NCBI GenBank assembly: GCA_937897535.1
Contig: CALCQB010000076.1
Coordinates: forward strand, 1 to 25,952
From: an uncultured Novosphingobium sp.
Lineage (GTDB): Bacteria > Pseudomonadota > Alphaproteobacteria > Sphingomonadales > Sphingomonadaceae
Length of the DNA stretch: 25,952 nucleotides
Reading direction: 5' to 3'
The translations under genes and the position numbers were made by a program. The first letter of the stretch is position 1. Each line of letters begins with the position of its first letter. Below, in pieces: positions 1-7,604 of this stretch. The notes beneath the pieces are model-generated. The model did not search any database and was not told where the DNA came from. It was given only the letters and a program-made list of their open reading frames with translations.

Positions 1-2
1 GA

Positions 3-719
3 ATGAATGCAGCACAGAAGCCTTGGTTAAGCGCCTACCCAGAGGGGGTGCCCGCCGAAATTGACACCAGCGCCTACAGCTCGCTGGTGGACTTGATGCA
101 AGAAAGTTTTCGCCAATACGGCGATCGAACGGCATTTAGTTTCTTGGGGCGTGGCCTTAGTTACCGCGAGCTAGATCGTTTGAGCCAAGTGTTTGCCGCT
201 TATTTGCAAAGCCTAGGCTTGGTGTTGGGTGACCGTGTGGCCATCATGCTGCCCAATACATTGCAATACCCCATTGCGGTTGCTGCGGTGTTGCGTGCGG
301 GTTTTGTGGTGGTCAATATCAACCCGCTTTACACCTCGCGCGAGCTAGAAGCGCAGCTCAAAGATGCAGATGCCAAAGCCATTGTGGTGTTGGAAAACTT
401 TGGCGCCACTTTGCAAGAGTGCTTGACGCGTACACCGATCAAGCATGTGGTGCTGTGCGCCATGGGCGACCAGCTGGGCTTGCTCAAGGGCTACCGCTTC
501 ACCCTGGATGTGGAGAAGTGCGACGGACCGGCCGAGCTGCAGGCCTTTGCGATCAAGGATGGCTTCCAGCCGCCCGAGCGGCTGATCCTCACCGTCACGC
601 CCTGGGAATACATGACCCGCTGGTGGCGGCTGAGCTGGCTGTGGAGCTGGCTGTGGCCGGGCCGCCTTATGGGGCCGGATGGTGAAATCTGTCCGCTGGC
701 GCCCTGGCCCTGCTGCTAG
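3..719 (+). CDS. Long-chain acyl-CoA ligase N-terminus (FadD-like), broken by a junction
   Basis: The first ~163 residues read as the N-terminal part of a long-chain fatty acid CoA ligase, which makes acyl-CoA from fatty acid, ATP and CoA for beta-oxidation. The start (NAAQKPWLSAYPEGVPAEID) and the stretch with DRVAIMLPN, INPLYTSRELE and KHVVLCAMGDQLGLLKG are typical of betaproteobacterial FadD. Base composition is clearly lower in GC than the rest of the window. After LKG (about base 492) the family resemblance stops and GC rises. The frame stays open to 719 but encodes an unrelated Trp-rich tail (WWRLSWLWSWLWPGRL). The AMP-binding P-loop and the whole C-terminal domain are missing, so the product cannot work as a ligase. 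I read this as a foreign contig end joined to sphingomonad DNA. The FadD identity of the N-part is fairly sure; the tail is unassigned. Confidence 0.7.
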   Translation: MNAAQKPWLSAYPEGVPAEIDTSAYSSLVDLMQESFRQYGDRTAFSFLGRGLSYRELDRLSQVFAAYLQSLGLVLGDRVAIMLPNTLQYPIAVAAVLRAGFVVVNINPLYTSRELEAQLKDADAKAIVVLENFGATLQECLTRTPIKHVVLCAMGDQLGLLKGYRFTLDVEKCDGPAELQAFAIKDGFQPPERLILTVTPWEYMTRWWRLSWLWSWLWPGRLMGPDGEICPLAPWPCC

Positions 720-756
720 CATCAGCATGCGCCGGCGGCCCACCAGCCGAGCTAGC
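493..756. other. Unassigned GC-rich segment between two breakpoints
   Basis: This piece lies between the end of FadD similarity (about 492) and the end of NadB similarity (about 757). The plus strand carries a protein-like frame with PPERLILTVTPWEYMTRWW up to 719. In another plus frame there is a lipoprotein-like string (LALLLASAC, 701-733) with no in-frame start codon, because a TGA stands at 683. GC content is like the main part of the window. I recognise no family. It is either a third DNA fragment in a chimeric join or the product of a real rearrangement. Confidence 0.4.
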
Positions 757-1392
757 TCCTGTGGCGCCGCGCGGCGCGGTCGAAAACTGGTAGACCCGGC
801 CCGCCCCGCCGGTCGCCAGGATCGTCGCGCGGGCGGTGTGCGCCTCGACATGGCCGCTCGCCTCGTCGAGCGCATAGACCCCCCAGACCCGGCCCGAGCC
901 CGAATAGCGCTCCTCATGCTTGCCGGTGATCAGATCGATGCAGGCGCGGTGCGGCAGCAGGGTGATGTTGGGGTGCGCTTCAGCCGCCTTGACCAGCGCC
1001 GATTGCACCGCCCAGCCGGTCGCGTCGGCAACGTGGACGATCCGGCGGTGCGAATGCCCGCCTTCACGGGTCAGGTGGAGGGCGTTGCCCTCATGGTTGA
1101 ACGGGACTCCCAATTCGACCAGCCGCTGGATCGAGTGCGGCGCGCGTTCGATCACGAATTCGACCGTCTCGAGCCGGTTGAGCCCCGCGCCCGCGACCAT
1201 CGTGTCGCGGATATGGTTCTCGAAGGTATCCCCGGCATCGAGCACTGCGGCGATTCCGCCCTGCGCCCAGGCGGTCGATCCCCCGGTCAGCTCGCCCTTG
1301 GCCAGGACCAGGACCTTGACCTTGTCGGCCAGGGCCAGCGCCGCGGTGAGCCCGGCCGCGCCGGAGCCGACGATGATGACGTCGTGAGTCAT
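667..1392 (-). CDS. nadB: L-aspartate oxidase NadB, truncated (N-terminal ~212 residues)
   Basis: NadB oxidises L-aspartate to iminoaspartate with FAD, the first step of de novo NAD synthesis, with NadA as partner. The Rossmann dinucleotide motif VGSGAAGL is at residues 8-15, GGSTAWAQGGIAA at 37-49 and LTREGGHSHRRI at 107-118, all characteristic of NadB. The match ends after RGATG (residue 212, base 757), where the family continues DGIAMAWRAG. From there the frame runs into unrelated sequence to 667. About 60% of the usual ~530-residue protein is missing, including the C-terminal helical domain. I chose the ATG at 1392, which starts directly at the FAD motif. A TTG at 1416 overlapping the upstream stop (TTGA) is an alternative. 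It is last in a minus-strand operon. The truncation probably comes from the contig join rather than a natural pseudogene. Confidence 0.82.
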   Translation of the reverse strand: MTHDVIIVGSGAAGLTAALALADKVKVLVLAKGELTGGSTAWAQGGIAAVLDAGDTFENHIRDTMVAGAGLNRLETVEFVIERAPHSIQRLVELGVPFNHEGNALHLTREGGHSHRRIVHVADATGWAVQSALVKAAEAHPNITLLPHRACIDLITGKHEERYSGSGRVWGVYALDEASGHVEAHTARATILATGGAGRVYQFSTAPRGATGASSAGGPPAHADASSRARAPADRFHHPAP

Positions 1393-1412
1393 GGGTGTGG
1401 GCTTTGCGCTGC

Positions 1413-1628
1413 TCAAGCGGCCTTCATGGTCTTGTGCGGCAAGGCAATCGTTTCGAGCGTCGTCAAATCGAGCTTGGTAGAAGCATTGTCGATATCCAGA
1501 CCGACGACACGACCTTCGGAATCGAGATCCGCATTCAATCCGTCAGCGATTTCACGCACTTCGACCCCTGGGCCGCTGCGAAGCTCAATATAGAGACTGT
1601 CGGTCTCGGCATAGTAGTGCAGCTTCAT
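1413..1628 (-). CDS. DUF2283 family small protein
   Basis: This 71-residue protein starts MKLHYYAETDSLYIEL and has the short DUF2283 pattern: Y..D.LYI.L, then a central ..ADLD..GRVVGLDIDNAS. The family has no established biochemical role; many members are encoded next to another very small protein, which has led to toxin-antitoxin-like suggestions. Its start overlaps the stop of the upstream 84-residue gene by four bases (ATGA at 1625-1628), so the two are probably translationally coupled. Its stop lies against the NadB start region. The family call is fairly confident; the function is unknown. Confidence 0.75.
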   Translation of the reverse strand: MKLHYYAETDSLYIELRSGPGVEVREIADGLNADLDSEGRVVGLDIDNASTKLDLTTLETIALPHKTMKAA

Positions 1629-1879
1629 GATGCGTCCTCGCGAAAATTGCGATCAGGGAAGGCGTTGTGGATCGTAACGCCATCAGCCAGTGTCACGACC
1701 CTCAAGATGCGATCTTGCGTGTCGCTTGGCAAGGTGACAACGCCCCAATGCCTGATCCGACCATCTTCCTGAGGCTCGATCTTGAGCGGATTGCGCAACA
1801 CCGCTTCGCACATTCCAAGGCTGAGATATGGCCGCTTGCGTAAGACCTGCTCTTCGAAATAGCGCGTTGTCTGAACCAT
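1625..1879 (-). CDS. Small hypothetical protein paired with DUF2283
   Basis: This is an 84-residue soluble protein without signal peptide or membrane segment. Features are an N-terminal RYFEEQVLRKRPYL, a central RIRHWGVV and a C-terminal LRVVTLADGVTIHNAFPDRNF. I recall similar short proteins encoded directly upstream of DUF2283 proteins, but I know no tested function. Its ATG overlaps the ABC ATPase stop by one base (TAATG at 1877-1881), and its own stop overlaps the DUF2283 start (ATGA). This packing supports a real gene co-translated with both neighbours. An RNase-like or DUF4258-like toxin role is possible but not shown. Confidence 0.7.
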   Translation of the reverse strand: MVQTTRYFEEQVLRKRPYLSLGMCEAVLRNPLKIEPQEDGRIRHWGVVTLPSDTQDRILRVVTLADGVTIHNAFPDRNFREDAS

Positions 1880-2826
1880 TACGCCGCCGCGGCACCCGAA
1901 CTGGTCAGGCTCACGAACACATCCTCAAGATCGGCCTCGCGCGTGGTCACGTCGACGATGTTCAGCCCCATGCCCTGGATCAGCGAGAGCACCTCGCCGG
2001 CGTTGGACTTGTCCTTGTCGTAAGTGATCTCGAGCATGGCCTCGCCGGTCTTCTCGCACTTGTGGAAGGCGGGATGGCTCGGGCATTCGCCGACCGGCTT
2101 GTCGAGTGTGACAACGACGACCTTTTCGCGCCCCAGCGCGACCAGCTCGCGGGTGGTCTGGTTGGCGATCAACTGGCCGTGGTTGATGATCGCGATCCGG
2201 TCACACAGCTGCTCGGCTTCTTCGAGGTAGTGGGTGGTCAGGACCACGGTCACGCCCCCGGCGTTAAGCTCGCTGACCAGATCCCACAATTGCCGCCGCA
2301 ATTCGACGTCGACCCCGGCGGTCGGTTCGTCGAGCACGATCACCGGCGGCATGTGGACCAGCGCCTTGGCGATCAGCAGCCGGCGCTTCATCCCGCCCGA
2401 GAGGGTGCGGGCATAGGCGTTGTGCTTGTCGGCCAGATGGACCTGCCCGAGCAGCTCCATCGATTTCCGCGCCGCCTTGGGCACGCCATAGAGCCCGGCC
2501 TGGTTCTCCAGCACTTCGAAGGGCGTGAAGAACGGGTCGAACACCACTTCCTGCGGGACGATCCCGATCGAGCGCTTGGCGTTGCGAATGTCCTTGTCGA
2601 TATCGAAGCCCCAGATTTCAGCTCCGCCGCCGGTCTTCATCACCAGCCCGGCGAGGATGTTGATCAGGGTCGATTTGCCCGCACCGTTGGGGCCGAGCAG
2701 GCCGAAGATCTGCCCTTGCGGCACGTCGAAGCTGACCCCTTTGAGCGCGTGCTTGGCCGGGGCGGCTCCGGCGGGGGCGTAGACCTTCTGCAGGTCGCGG
2801 ATGCGGATTGCGGCGGGGGTTTCCAT
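1879..2826 (-). CDS. ABC-2 type transporter ATP-binding protein
   Basis: This is a cytoplasmic ATPase subunit of an ABC-2 type exporter (CcmA/NatA-like group). In order: Walker A GPNGAGKST at residues 45-53, Q-loop around PQEVVFDPF at 91-99, ABC signature LSGGMKRR at 142-149, Walker B VIVLDEP at 162-168, and the switch histidine in TTHY (His199). The C-terminal ~90 residues form the extra domain common in ABC-2 ATPases. All catalytic motifs are intact. Length 315 is normal. A permease partner is expected but none is in the window; downstream come two small unknown genes and nadB, all overlapping. The substrate cannot be told from sequence. Confidence 0.9.
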   Translation of the reverse strand: METPAAIRIRDLQKVYAPAGAAPAKHALKGVSFDVPQGQIFGLLGPNGAGKSTLINILAGLVMKTGGGAEIWGFDIDKDIRNAKRSIGIVPQEVVFDPFFTPFEVLENQAGLYGVPKAARKSMELLGQVHLADKHNAYARTLSGGMKRRLLIAKALVHMPPVIVLDEPTAGVDVELRRQLWDLVSELNAGGVTVVLTTHYLEEAEQLCDRIAIINHGQLIANQTTRELVALGREKVVVVTLDKPVGECPSHPAFHKCEKTGEAMLEITYDKDKSNAGEVLSLIQGMGLNIVDVTTREADLEDVFVSLTSSGAAAA

Positions 2827-2956
2827 GGGCCCTCGCTTAGCGGCTCGGCAATCCCTGCGTAAAGCCCGGAATCGTGGTAAGCCTTGCCCGGTCCTTACGC
2901 GGTGTTAACCATCCTGCTGCAAGGTCTCTTCACAGGATCGGAGTTAACAAGGCAGC

Positions 2957-3556
2957 ATGAACTGGGGGGTTCCTTCATCCTGCGGGCAATCGCAGCGACT
3001 GCGGCGCGCGACTTGCGCGGCTTTGGCGCTTGCCGGGATGACGCTGGCGGCGGCTCCGGCCCAGGCGCAGGCGGTCAGCGCCCGCGGAACCGCCCAGGCG
3101 GTGATTGTCGAACCGCTCGGACTGGTCAAGATCCAGGACCTGCGGTTCGGCCGGATGGCGGCCGGGACTACTGCGGGCACGGTGACGGTCGATCCCACCA
3201 CCGGCGCCTGTTCGGTCACCGGCGGGGTCATTTCATTCGGGGGCTGCGGCTTTTCCGAGTTCGCCGGGCAAGGCGTGCGCCGCCTGACCCTGCGGATCCA
3301 GATCCCGACCACGATCACGTTGAACGGCCCGGCCGGGGCGACGATGGTGGTCAACAACTTCACGCTCGGCACCGCGCCCGACCTCAACTACATCGGCGGC
3401 AACGGCAATGGCCTCGGCAACGGCAACCGCCGCTACCAGATCACCTCGGCCAGCGGGATCTTCACCTTGCGGGTCGCCGGGCGGCTCAATGTCGGGGCCA
3501 ACCAGCGCCCCGGGGTCTATACCGGGACCTTCACCGTGCAGGTCAATTACCAGTAG
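2957..3556 (+). CDS. Exported DUF4402 domain protein (pilin-like)
   Basis: This is a 199-residue secreted protein. The N-terminus has a basic stretch (QSQRLRRATCAA), then a hydrophobic core ALALAGMTLAAAPAQAQA with a likely signal cleavage after AQA near residue 39. The mature part fits DUF4402: an early segment ending in LRFGRMAAG, a central cysteine pair (GACSVTGG...GGCGFS) that could form a disulphide, and beta-rich repeats with GVYTGTFTVQVNY at the end. Family members are surface or fimbria-like proteins often found with chaperone-usher systems; no such partner is seen here, so it looks like an orphan. AAGG at 2949-2952 is a modest ribosome binding site. The exact role is unknown. Confidence 0.82.
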   Translation: MNWGVPSSCGQSQRLRRATCAALALAGMTLAAAPAQAQAVSARGTAQAVIVEPLGLVKIQDLRFGRMAAGTTAGTVTVDPTTGACSVTGGVISFGGCGFSEFAGQGVRRLTLRIQIPTTITLNGPAGATMVVNNFTLGTAPDLNYIGGNGNGLGNGNRRYQITSASGIFTLRVAGRLNVGANQRPGVYTGTFTVQVNYQ

Positions 3557-3594
3557 GCTGGAAATCGCTGCCCCGCTTTGCTAGGGCGACGGCC

Positions 3595-3822
3595 ATGAGC
3601 AGACAGCCCGAAATCGCCCTCGTCACCACCACCCGCGTATCCTGCGACGGCGCGACCGGCACTTCCGCCGCGCTGGGCCACCCGCGAGTCTATCTGGAAA
3701 TCGACGAGCACGGCTATGTCGATTGCGGCTATTGCGACAAGCGCTTCGTGCTCAAGGGCGGCCCGGCCGACGGCGCGGATCAATCGGCGCTCCCCGACAT
3801 CGCCTCTGGCGCGAGCCGCTAA
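3595..3822 (+). CDS. zf-CHCC zinc-finger domain protein
   Basis: This 75-residue protein starts at the ATG 38 bases after the DUF4402 stop. It contains CDG, then GHPRVYLEI, then DCGYCDKRFVL, the pattern of the zf-CHCC family (NDUFS6-like zinc-binding fold) that is widespread in Alphaproteobacteria. In mitochondria the related protein is an accessory subunit of complex I; the bacterial role is less certain. Ligands are probably Cys18, His28, Cys43 and Cys46. Its stop overlaps the stop of the convergent acetyltransferase by four bases (3819-3822). Confidence 0.82.
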   Translation: MSRQPEIALVTTTRVSCDGATGTSAALGHPRVYLEIDEHGYVDCGYCDKRFVLKGGPADGADQSALPDIASGASR

Positions 3823-4262
3823 AGCCGCATCAGATGGCTGGCATCGGGCGCATCGCTGCGTTCAAAGCCCAGTGCTTCGTAAAAGGCGGCCCCGCGGTCG
3901 GTATTGGTACGCAATCGCAGTAGCTTGAACTGACGGCGCGCGGCGGTGGTGATGGCCATCAACAGCGCGGTTCCGGCTCCGCTGCGACGCGCCTCCGGCA
4001 AGACATATACGTGCCGCACCCGCCCGATCCGGGCGTCATCGCCATAGGGATCGCGGTTGAGCCCGCCGGCGGCAACCAGCCGCCCGCCGAACCGGACTGT
4101 GAAATAGCATTCGCCCGGCTGGTCGAAGCGATTCTTGCCACTGGACCAATGGTTCACTAGCCGGTCCATAAAGGTGAAACCTTCGCTCCGCGCGGCCGCG
4201 ACCAGCGCGAGCAGGTCCTCATCGATCAGCTCAATCGCCGAGACTTCAAATCCATTCGTCAT
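3819..4262 (-). CDS. GNAT family N-acetyltransferase
   Basis: This 147-residue enzyme belongs to the acetyl-CoA-dependent GNAT superfamily. The acetyl-CoA binding core is RVRHVYVLPEARRSGAGTALL, with the R-x-x-G-x-G/A type loop, followed by LRLRTNTDRGAAFYEALGFER, the usual last strand and helix. I chose the ATG at 4262 (MTNGFEVSAIEL). The frame is open upstream to 4385, but that would overlap the divergent tldD and looks non-coding. The GNAT and tldD starts are 55 bases apart, so their promoters share this gap. The substrate is unknown. Confidence 0.85.
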   Translation of the reverse strand: MTNGFEVSAIELIDEDLLALVAAARSEGFTFMDRLVNHWSSGKNRFDQPGECYFTVRFGGRLVAAGGLNRDPYGDDARIGRVRHVYVLPEARRSGAGTALLMAITTAARRQFKLLRLRTNTDRGAAFYEALGFERSDAPDASHLMRL

Positions 4263-4317
4263 CACGGTCGATAGTTTGCCGCTGGCGCTGCGAAAGCAAG
4301 CACCTATATCTAGCGGC

Positions 4318-5736
4318 ATGACCCCATCCGATCCCCGCGCGCTGCTGTACCGCCAGCTCGATCCCGCCCGCGCCCAGGCGCTCACCGCTGATGCCCTGGC
4401 GCGCTGCGACGATGGCGAGCTGTTCCTGCAGTTCAGCGCCAGCGAGACTTTCGCCTTCGATGACGGGCGGCTGAAAACTGCCGACTATTCGCGCGATGCC
4501 GGGTTCGGTTTGCGCGGGGTTTCGGGCGAGATGACCGGGTTCGCCCACGCCAACGAGCTGAGCGAGGAAGCGATCCGCCGCGCGGGCGAAACGCTGCAAT
4601 TGCTCGATCCGGCCAAGGGCCAGCCCAGCCCGCCGCCGCGCCGCAACAACCGCCACCTCTATACCGACCTGTCACCGCTCGACGCGCTGGGCTTTGCCGA
4701 AAAGGTCAAACTGCTTGAAACGATCGACGCTGCCGCCCGCGCCCGCGATCCGCGGGTGGCCCAGGTCACCGCGAGCCTCGCCGCGAGCTGGTCGGTGGTC
4801 GAGGTGGTCCGCGCCGACGGCTTCGTCGCGACCGACGTGCGGCCGCTGGTCCGGCTCAATGTCAGCATCGTCGCCGAGCAGAACGGGCGGCGCGAGACCG
4901 GCAGCTTCGGGATCGGCGGACGGCGGCTCTATGACGATCTGTTCCAGCCCGAGACCTGGAACCGCGCGATCGATACCGCCCTGGCCCAGGCGCTGGTCAA
5001 CCTTGAAAGCGTGCCTGCCCCGGCGGGCGAGTTCACCGTGTTGCTCGGTCCCGGCTGGCCCGGCGTGCTGCTGCACGAGGCGGTCGGCCACGGGCTCGAA
5101 GGCGATTTCAACCGCAAGGGCACCAGCGCCTTTTCCGGCCGGATCGGTGAGCGGGTCGGCTCGCCCGGTGTGACCGTGGTCGATGATGGCAGCCTGGCCG
5201 CGCGGCGTGGGTCGCTGTCGATCGACGACGAGGGCACCCCGACCCAGGAAACCGTGCTGATCGAGGACGGAATCCTCAAGGGCTACATGCAGGACCGGCT
5301 CAACGCCCGGCTGATGGGGGTGGCGGCGACCGGCAACGGGCGGCGTGAGAACTATGCCCATGCGCCGATGCCGCGGATGACCAACACCTTCATGAAGGGC
5401 GGCAACGACGATCCAGCCGAACTGCTCGGCCGGATCAAGCACGGAATTTTCGCCAAGAGCTTTGGCGGCGGGCAGGTCGATATCGTCTCGGGCAAGTTCG
5501 TGTTCGGCTGCACCGAGGCCTACATGGTCGAGAACGGCAAGCTCGGCGCGCCGATCAAGGGTGCAACGCTGATCGGCGACGGGCCTTCTGTGCTGACCCG
5601 GGTCAAGGGGATCGGCAACGACATGGCGCTGGACGAAGGCGTCGGGATCTGCGGCAAGGGCGGGCAATCGGTCCCGGCCGGGGTCGGCCAGCCGACCTTG
5701 CTGGTTGAGGGCCTCACGGTCGGGGGCACCGGCTGA
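4318..5736 (+). CDS. tldD: Metalloprotease TldD
   Basis: TldD forms a heterodimeric zinc protease with TldE/PmbA that degrades unfolded peptides and takes part in peptide maturation (microcin B17) and toxin-antitoxin turnover. At 472 residues it is full length. The zinc motif HExxxH is HEAVGH at 253-258, followed by GLEGDFNRKGTSAF. The third ligand is probably Cys445 in GICGKGGQS, the same distance from the C-terminus as in E. coli TldD. I chose the ATG at 4318 (MTPSDPRALL) over the longer frame from 4135, which covers the divergent GNAT gene. The partner tldE/pmbA is not in the window. Confidence 0.95.
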   Translation: MTPSDPRALLYRQLDPARAQALTADALARCDDGELFLQFSASETFAFDDGRLKTADYSRDAGFGLRGVSGEMTGFAHANELSEEAIRRAGETLQLLDPAKGQPSPPPRRNNRHLYTDLSPLDALGFAEKVKLLETIDAAARARDPRVAQVTASLAASWSVVEVVRADGFVATDVRPLVRLNVSIVAEQNGRRETGSFGIGGRRLYDDLFQPETWNRAIDTALAQALVNLESVPAPAGEFTVLLGPGWPGVLLHEAVGHGLEGDFNRKGTSAFSGRIGERVGSPGVTVVDDGSLAARRGSLSIDDEGTPTQETVLIEDGILKGYMQDRLNARLMGVAATGNGRRENYAHAPMPRMTNTFMKGGNDDPAELLGRIKHGIFAKSFGGGQVDIVSGKFVFGCTEAYMVENGKLGAPIKGATLIGDGPSVLTRVKGIGNDMALDEGVGICGKGGQSVPAGVGQPTLLVEGLTVGGTG

Positions 5737-5798
5737 TTTTTCAGGCCGGGTTCAGGATCGTGTGGTAAAGCAGAGTCGAGGGTAGAAGGATCATGATC

Positions 5799-6209
5799 AT
5801 GCGCAAGCTTGCTATCGCTCTTGCCGCCACCGCCGCCTTGCTTGGCACTGCGTCGGTGGACGCCAAGCCTAGGCTCACTCCGGAACAGCGGCTCGACAAA
5901 TTGCTTGAAGGCCGCGTGGCCGGCAAGCCGGTGAGCTGCCTTTCGCAATTCGAAACCCGCCAGATGCAGGTGCTCGACAAGACCGCGATCGTTTACGGCT
6001 GGGGCAACACGATCTGGGTCAACGTGCCCAGGAACGCCAAGGACCTCGACGACGACGACATTCTGGTAACCCGCACCAGCACCAGCCAGCTGTGCGATGT
6101 CGATATCGTCCATACACTCGATCGCGGCAGCCATTTCCCCAGCGGGTTCATCAGCCTGGGCAAGTTCGTCCCCTACAAGAAGGTCGACAAGGTCGCCGCC
6201 GCGCACTGA
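5799..6209 (+). CDS. Small exported hypothetical protein
   Basis: This 136-residue protein has a clear signal peptide (MRKLAIALAATAALLGTASVDA, cleavage near residue 20-22). The mature part has RLTPEQRLDKLLEGRVAGKPVSC and a later cysteine (SQLCDVD), which could form a disulphide, plus a DDDD patch. It resembles conserved short periplasmic proteins of sphingomonads of unknown function. Two ATGs are possible: 5793 is too close to AAGGA (5786-5790), while 5799 has the ideal 8-base spacing, so 5799 is preferred. It has its own terminator downstream. Confidence 0.75.
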   Translation: MRKLAIALAATAALLGTASVDAKPRLTPEQRLDKLLEGRVAGKPVSCLSQFETRQMQVLDKTAIVYGWGNTIWVNVPRNAKDLDDDDILVTRTSTSQLCDVDIVHTLDRGSHFPSGFISLGKFVPYKKVDKVAAAH

Positions 6210-6234
6210 TTCGCCCGTCTGATTTGCAGCGAGG

Positions 6235-6268
6235 CGCCGCCCGGAGCGATCCGGGCGGCGTTGCCGTT
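6235..6268 (+). terminator. Hairpin terminator after the exported protein gene
   Basis: A perfect 10-bp GC stem is formed by CGCCGCCCGG (6235-6244) and CCGGGCGGCG (6251-6260) with loop AGCGAT, followed by TTGCCGTTT. The T-tract is short but the stem is very strong. It separates the exported protein gene from the P450 operon. Confidence 0.75.
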
Positions 6269-6278
6269 TGGGCCTGCC

Positions 6279-6317
6279 TTGACAGCCAGTCCGGAACGCT
6301 TAGGGTAAACACCCTAA
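6279..6317 (+). promoter_or_regulatory. P450 operon promoter with an 18-bp inverted-repeat operator
   Basis: TTGACA at 6279-6284 is a consensus -35 box. A 17-base spacer leads to AGGGTA (6302-6307), a weak -10 position. Over it lies the perfect inverted repeat TTAGGGT-aaac-ACCCTAA (6300-6317). A regulator bound there would block RNA polymerase. The TetR gene at 7604, in the same operon, is the obvious candidate. Confidence 0.6.
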
Positions 6318-6353
6318 ACGCGGCGAGTCGCTCGCCCGAGGGAGAGAATTGCC

Positions 6354-7604
6354 ATGGCCAGCACCGCCACGCTTGAACGCACTGTATCGCCGATCGAACC
6401 GATCGATGTTTCGCTGGCCGAACTCTATGCGCAGGACCGCTGGCAGGAACCGTTCCGGAAGCTGAGGGCCGAAGCGCCGATCCAGTATGTGCCCAACAGT
6501 GATTTCGGCCCCTACTGGTCGGTCAGCACCTACAAGCCGATCGTCCACATTGAAGCGCTCCCCAAGGTCTTTTCATCCGATTGGGAAAAGGGCGGGATCG
6601 CCATCTCGGGCAGCCCGGAATTGCTCGCGAAGTACAACATGCGCGAGCCGATGTTCATCGCGATGGACCCGCCGAAGCACAATGGCCAGCGCCGCACCGT
6701 CGCGCCCAGCTTCGGCCCCTCCGAAGTGGCCGCGATGAAGGCTGAATGTGCCGCGCGGACTGGCGAAATTCTCGATTCACTCCCGATCGGCGAGCCGTTC
6801 GACTGGGTCCAGCGGGTCTCGATCGAGCTGACCACCGGTATGCTCGCCAAGATCTTCGATTTCCCGTGGGAACAACGCCACAAGCTCACCGAATGGTCCG
6901 ATTTCGGTGGTGATGTCGAAATGATCAAGAACCCCGACACGGTCGAGGTCCGGCTCGCCAAGATGCAGGAAATGGGCATGGCCTTTGCCGCCTTGTGGCA
7001 GGAACGGATGGCCAATCCCGGCAAAGACCTGATCTCGGTCATGCTGCAGAGCGAAGCCATGCGCGAGATGGAACCCGAGGAATTCATCGGCAACCTGATC
7101 CTGCTGATCGTCGGCGGCAACGATACCACCCGCAATTCGATGTCGGCCTACGCCTATGGGCTGAGCCAGTATCCCGAGGAACGGGCCAAGCTGGAAGCCG
7201 ACCCTTCGCTGATCCCCAACGCCGTCCAGGAACTGATCCGCTGGCAGACGCCGCTTTCCCACATGCGCCGCACCGTGACCGAAGATACCGAAATCGAAGG
7301 CGTGCAGATGAAGGCGGGCGACAAGGTGGTAATGTGGTACATCTCCGCCAACCGTGACGAAAGCGTGTTCGAGGATGGCGAGGCGATCAAGGTCGATCGG
7401 GAAAACGCCCGGCGGCACCTTTCGTTCGGCTATGGCATCCACCGCTGCGTCGGGGCGCGGGTGGCCGAACTGCAGCTTGTCACCTTGATCGAGGAAATGG
7501 GCAAGCGGCGGCTGCGCGCCAATGTGATCGGTGAACCGGTTCGGGTCCCGGCCTGCTTCGTCCACGGCTACAAGTCGCTGCAGGTCGAACTGTCGCACTA
7601 CTGA
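6354..7604 (+). CDS. Cytochrome P450, CYP153 (alkane hydroxylase) type
   Basis: This soluble 416-residue P450 is expected to hydroxylate alkanes or other hydrophobic chains at the terminal carbon using O2 and electrons from a ferredoxin. It closely follows the CYP153 pattern I recall: FGPYWSVSTY (51-60), PKVFSS (70-75), MFIAMDPPKH (100-109), I-helix GGNDTTRNSM (254-263), ExxR at 293-296, RWQTPLSHMRRT (296-307), MWYISANRD, and heme loop FGYGIHRCVG with the Cys365 ligand. All key residues are present. The ribosome binding site is GAGGGAGAG a few bases before ATG 6354. No ferredoxin or ferredoxin reductase gene is adjacent, unlike classic CYP153 operons, so electrons must come from elsewhere. 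It overlaps the TetR gene by one base. The CYP153 call rests on motif memory; the exact substrate is open. Confidence 0.9.
   Translation: MASTATLERTVSPIEPIDVSLAELYAQDRWQEPFRKLRAEAPIQYVPNSDFGPYWSVSTYKPIVHIEALPKVFSSDWEKGGIAISGSPELLAKYNMREPMFIAMDPPKHNGQRRTVAPSFGPSEVAAMKAECAARTGEILDSLPIGEPFDWVQRVSIELTTGMLAKIFDFPWEQRHKLTEWSDFGGDVEMIKNPDTVEVRLAKMQEMGMAFAALWQERMANPGKDLISVMLQSEAMREMEPEEFIGNLILLIVGGNDTTRNSMSAYAYGLSQYPEERAKLEADPSLIPNAVQELIRWQTPLSHMRRTVTEDTEIEGVQMKAGDKVVMWYISANRDESVFEDGEAIKVDRENARRHLSFGYGIHRCVGARVAELQLVTLIEEMGKRRLRANVIGEPVRVPACFVHGYKSLQVELSHY

Noticed and set aside
1413..1879. Calling the small pair a proven toxin-antitoxin system
   Set aside because: Only gene size and overlap suggest it; no toxin or antitoxin fold motif is visible.
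2884..3822. 312-codon frame joining the DUF4402 region and the zinc-finger gene
   Set aside because: Only its last 75 codons are real (zf-CHCC from 3595); the upstream part is the shifted frame of the DUF4402 gene.
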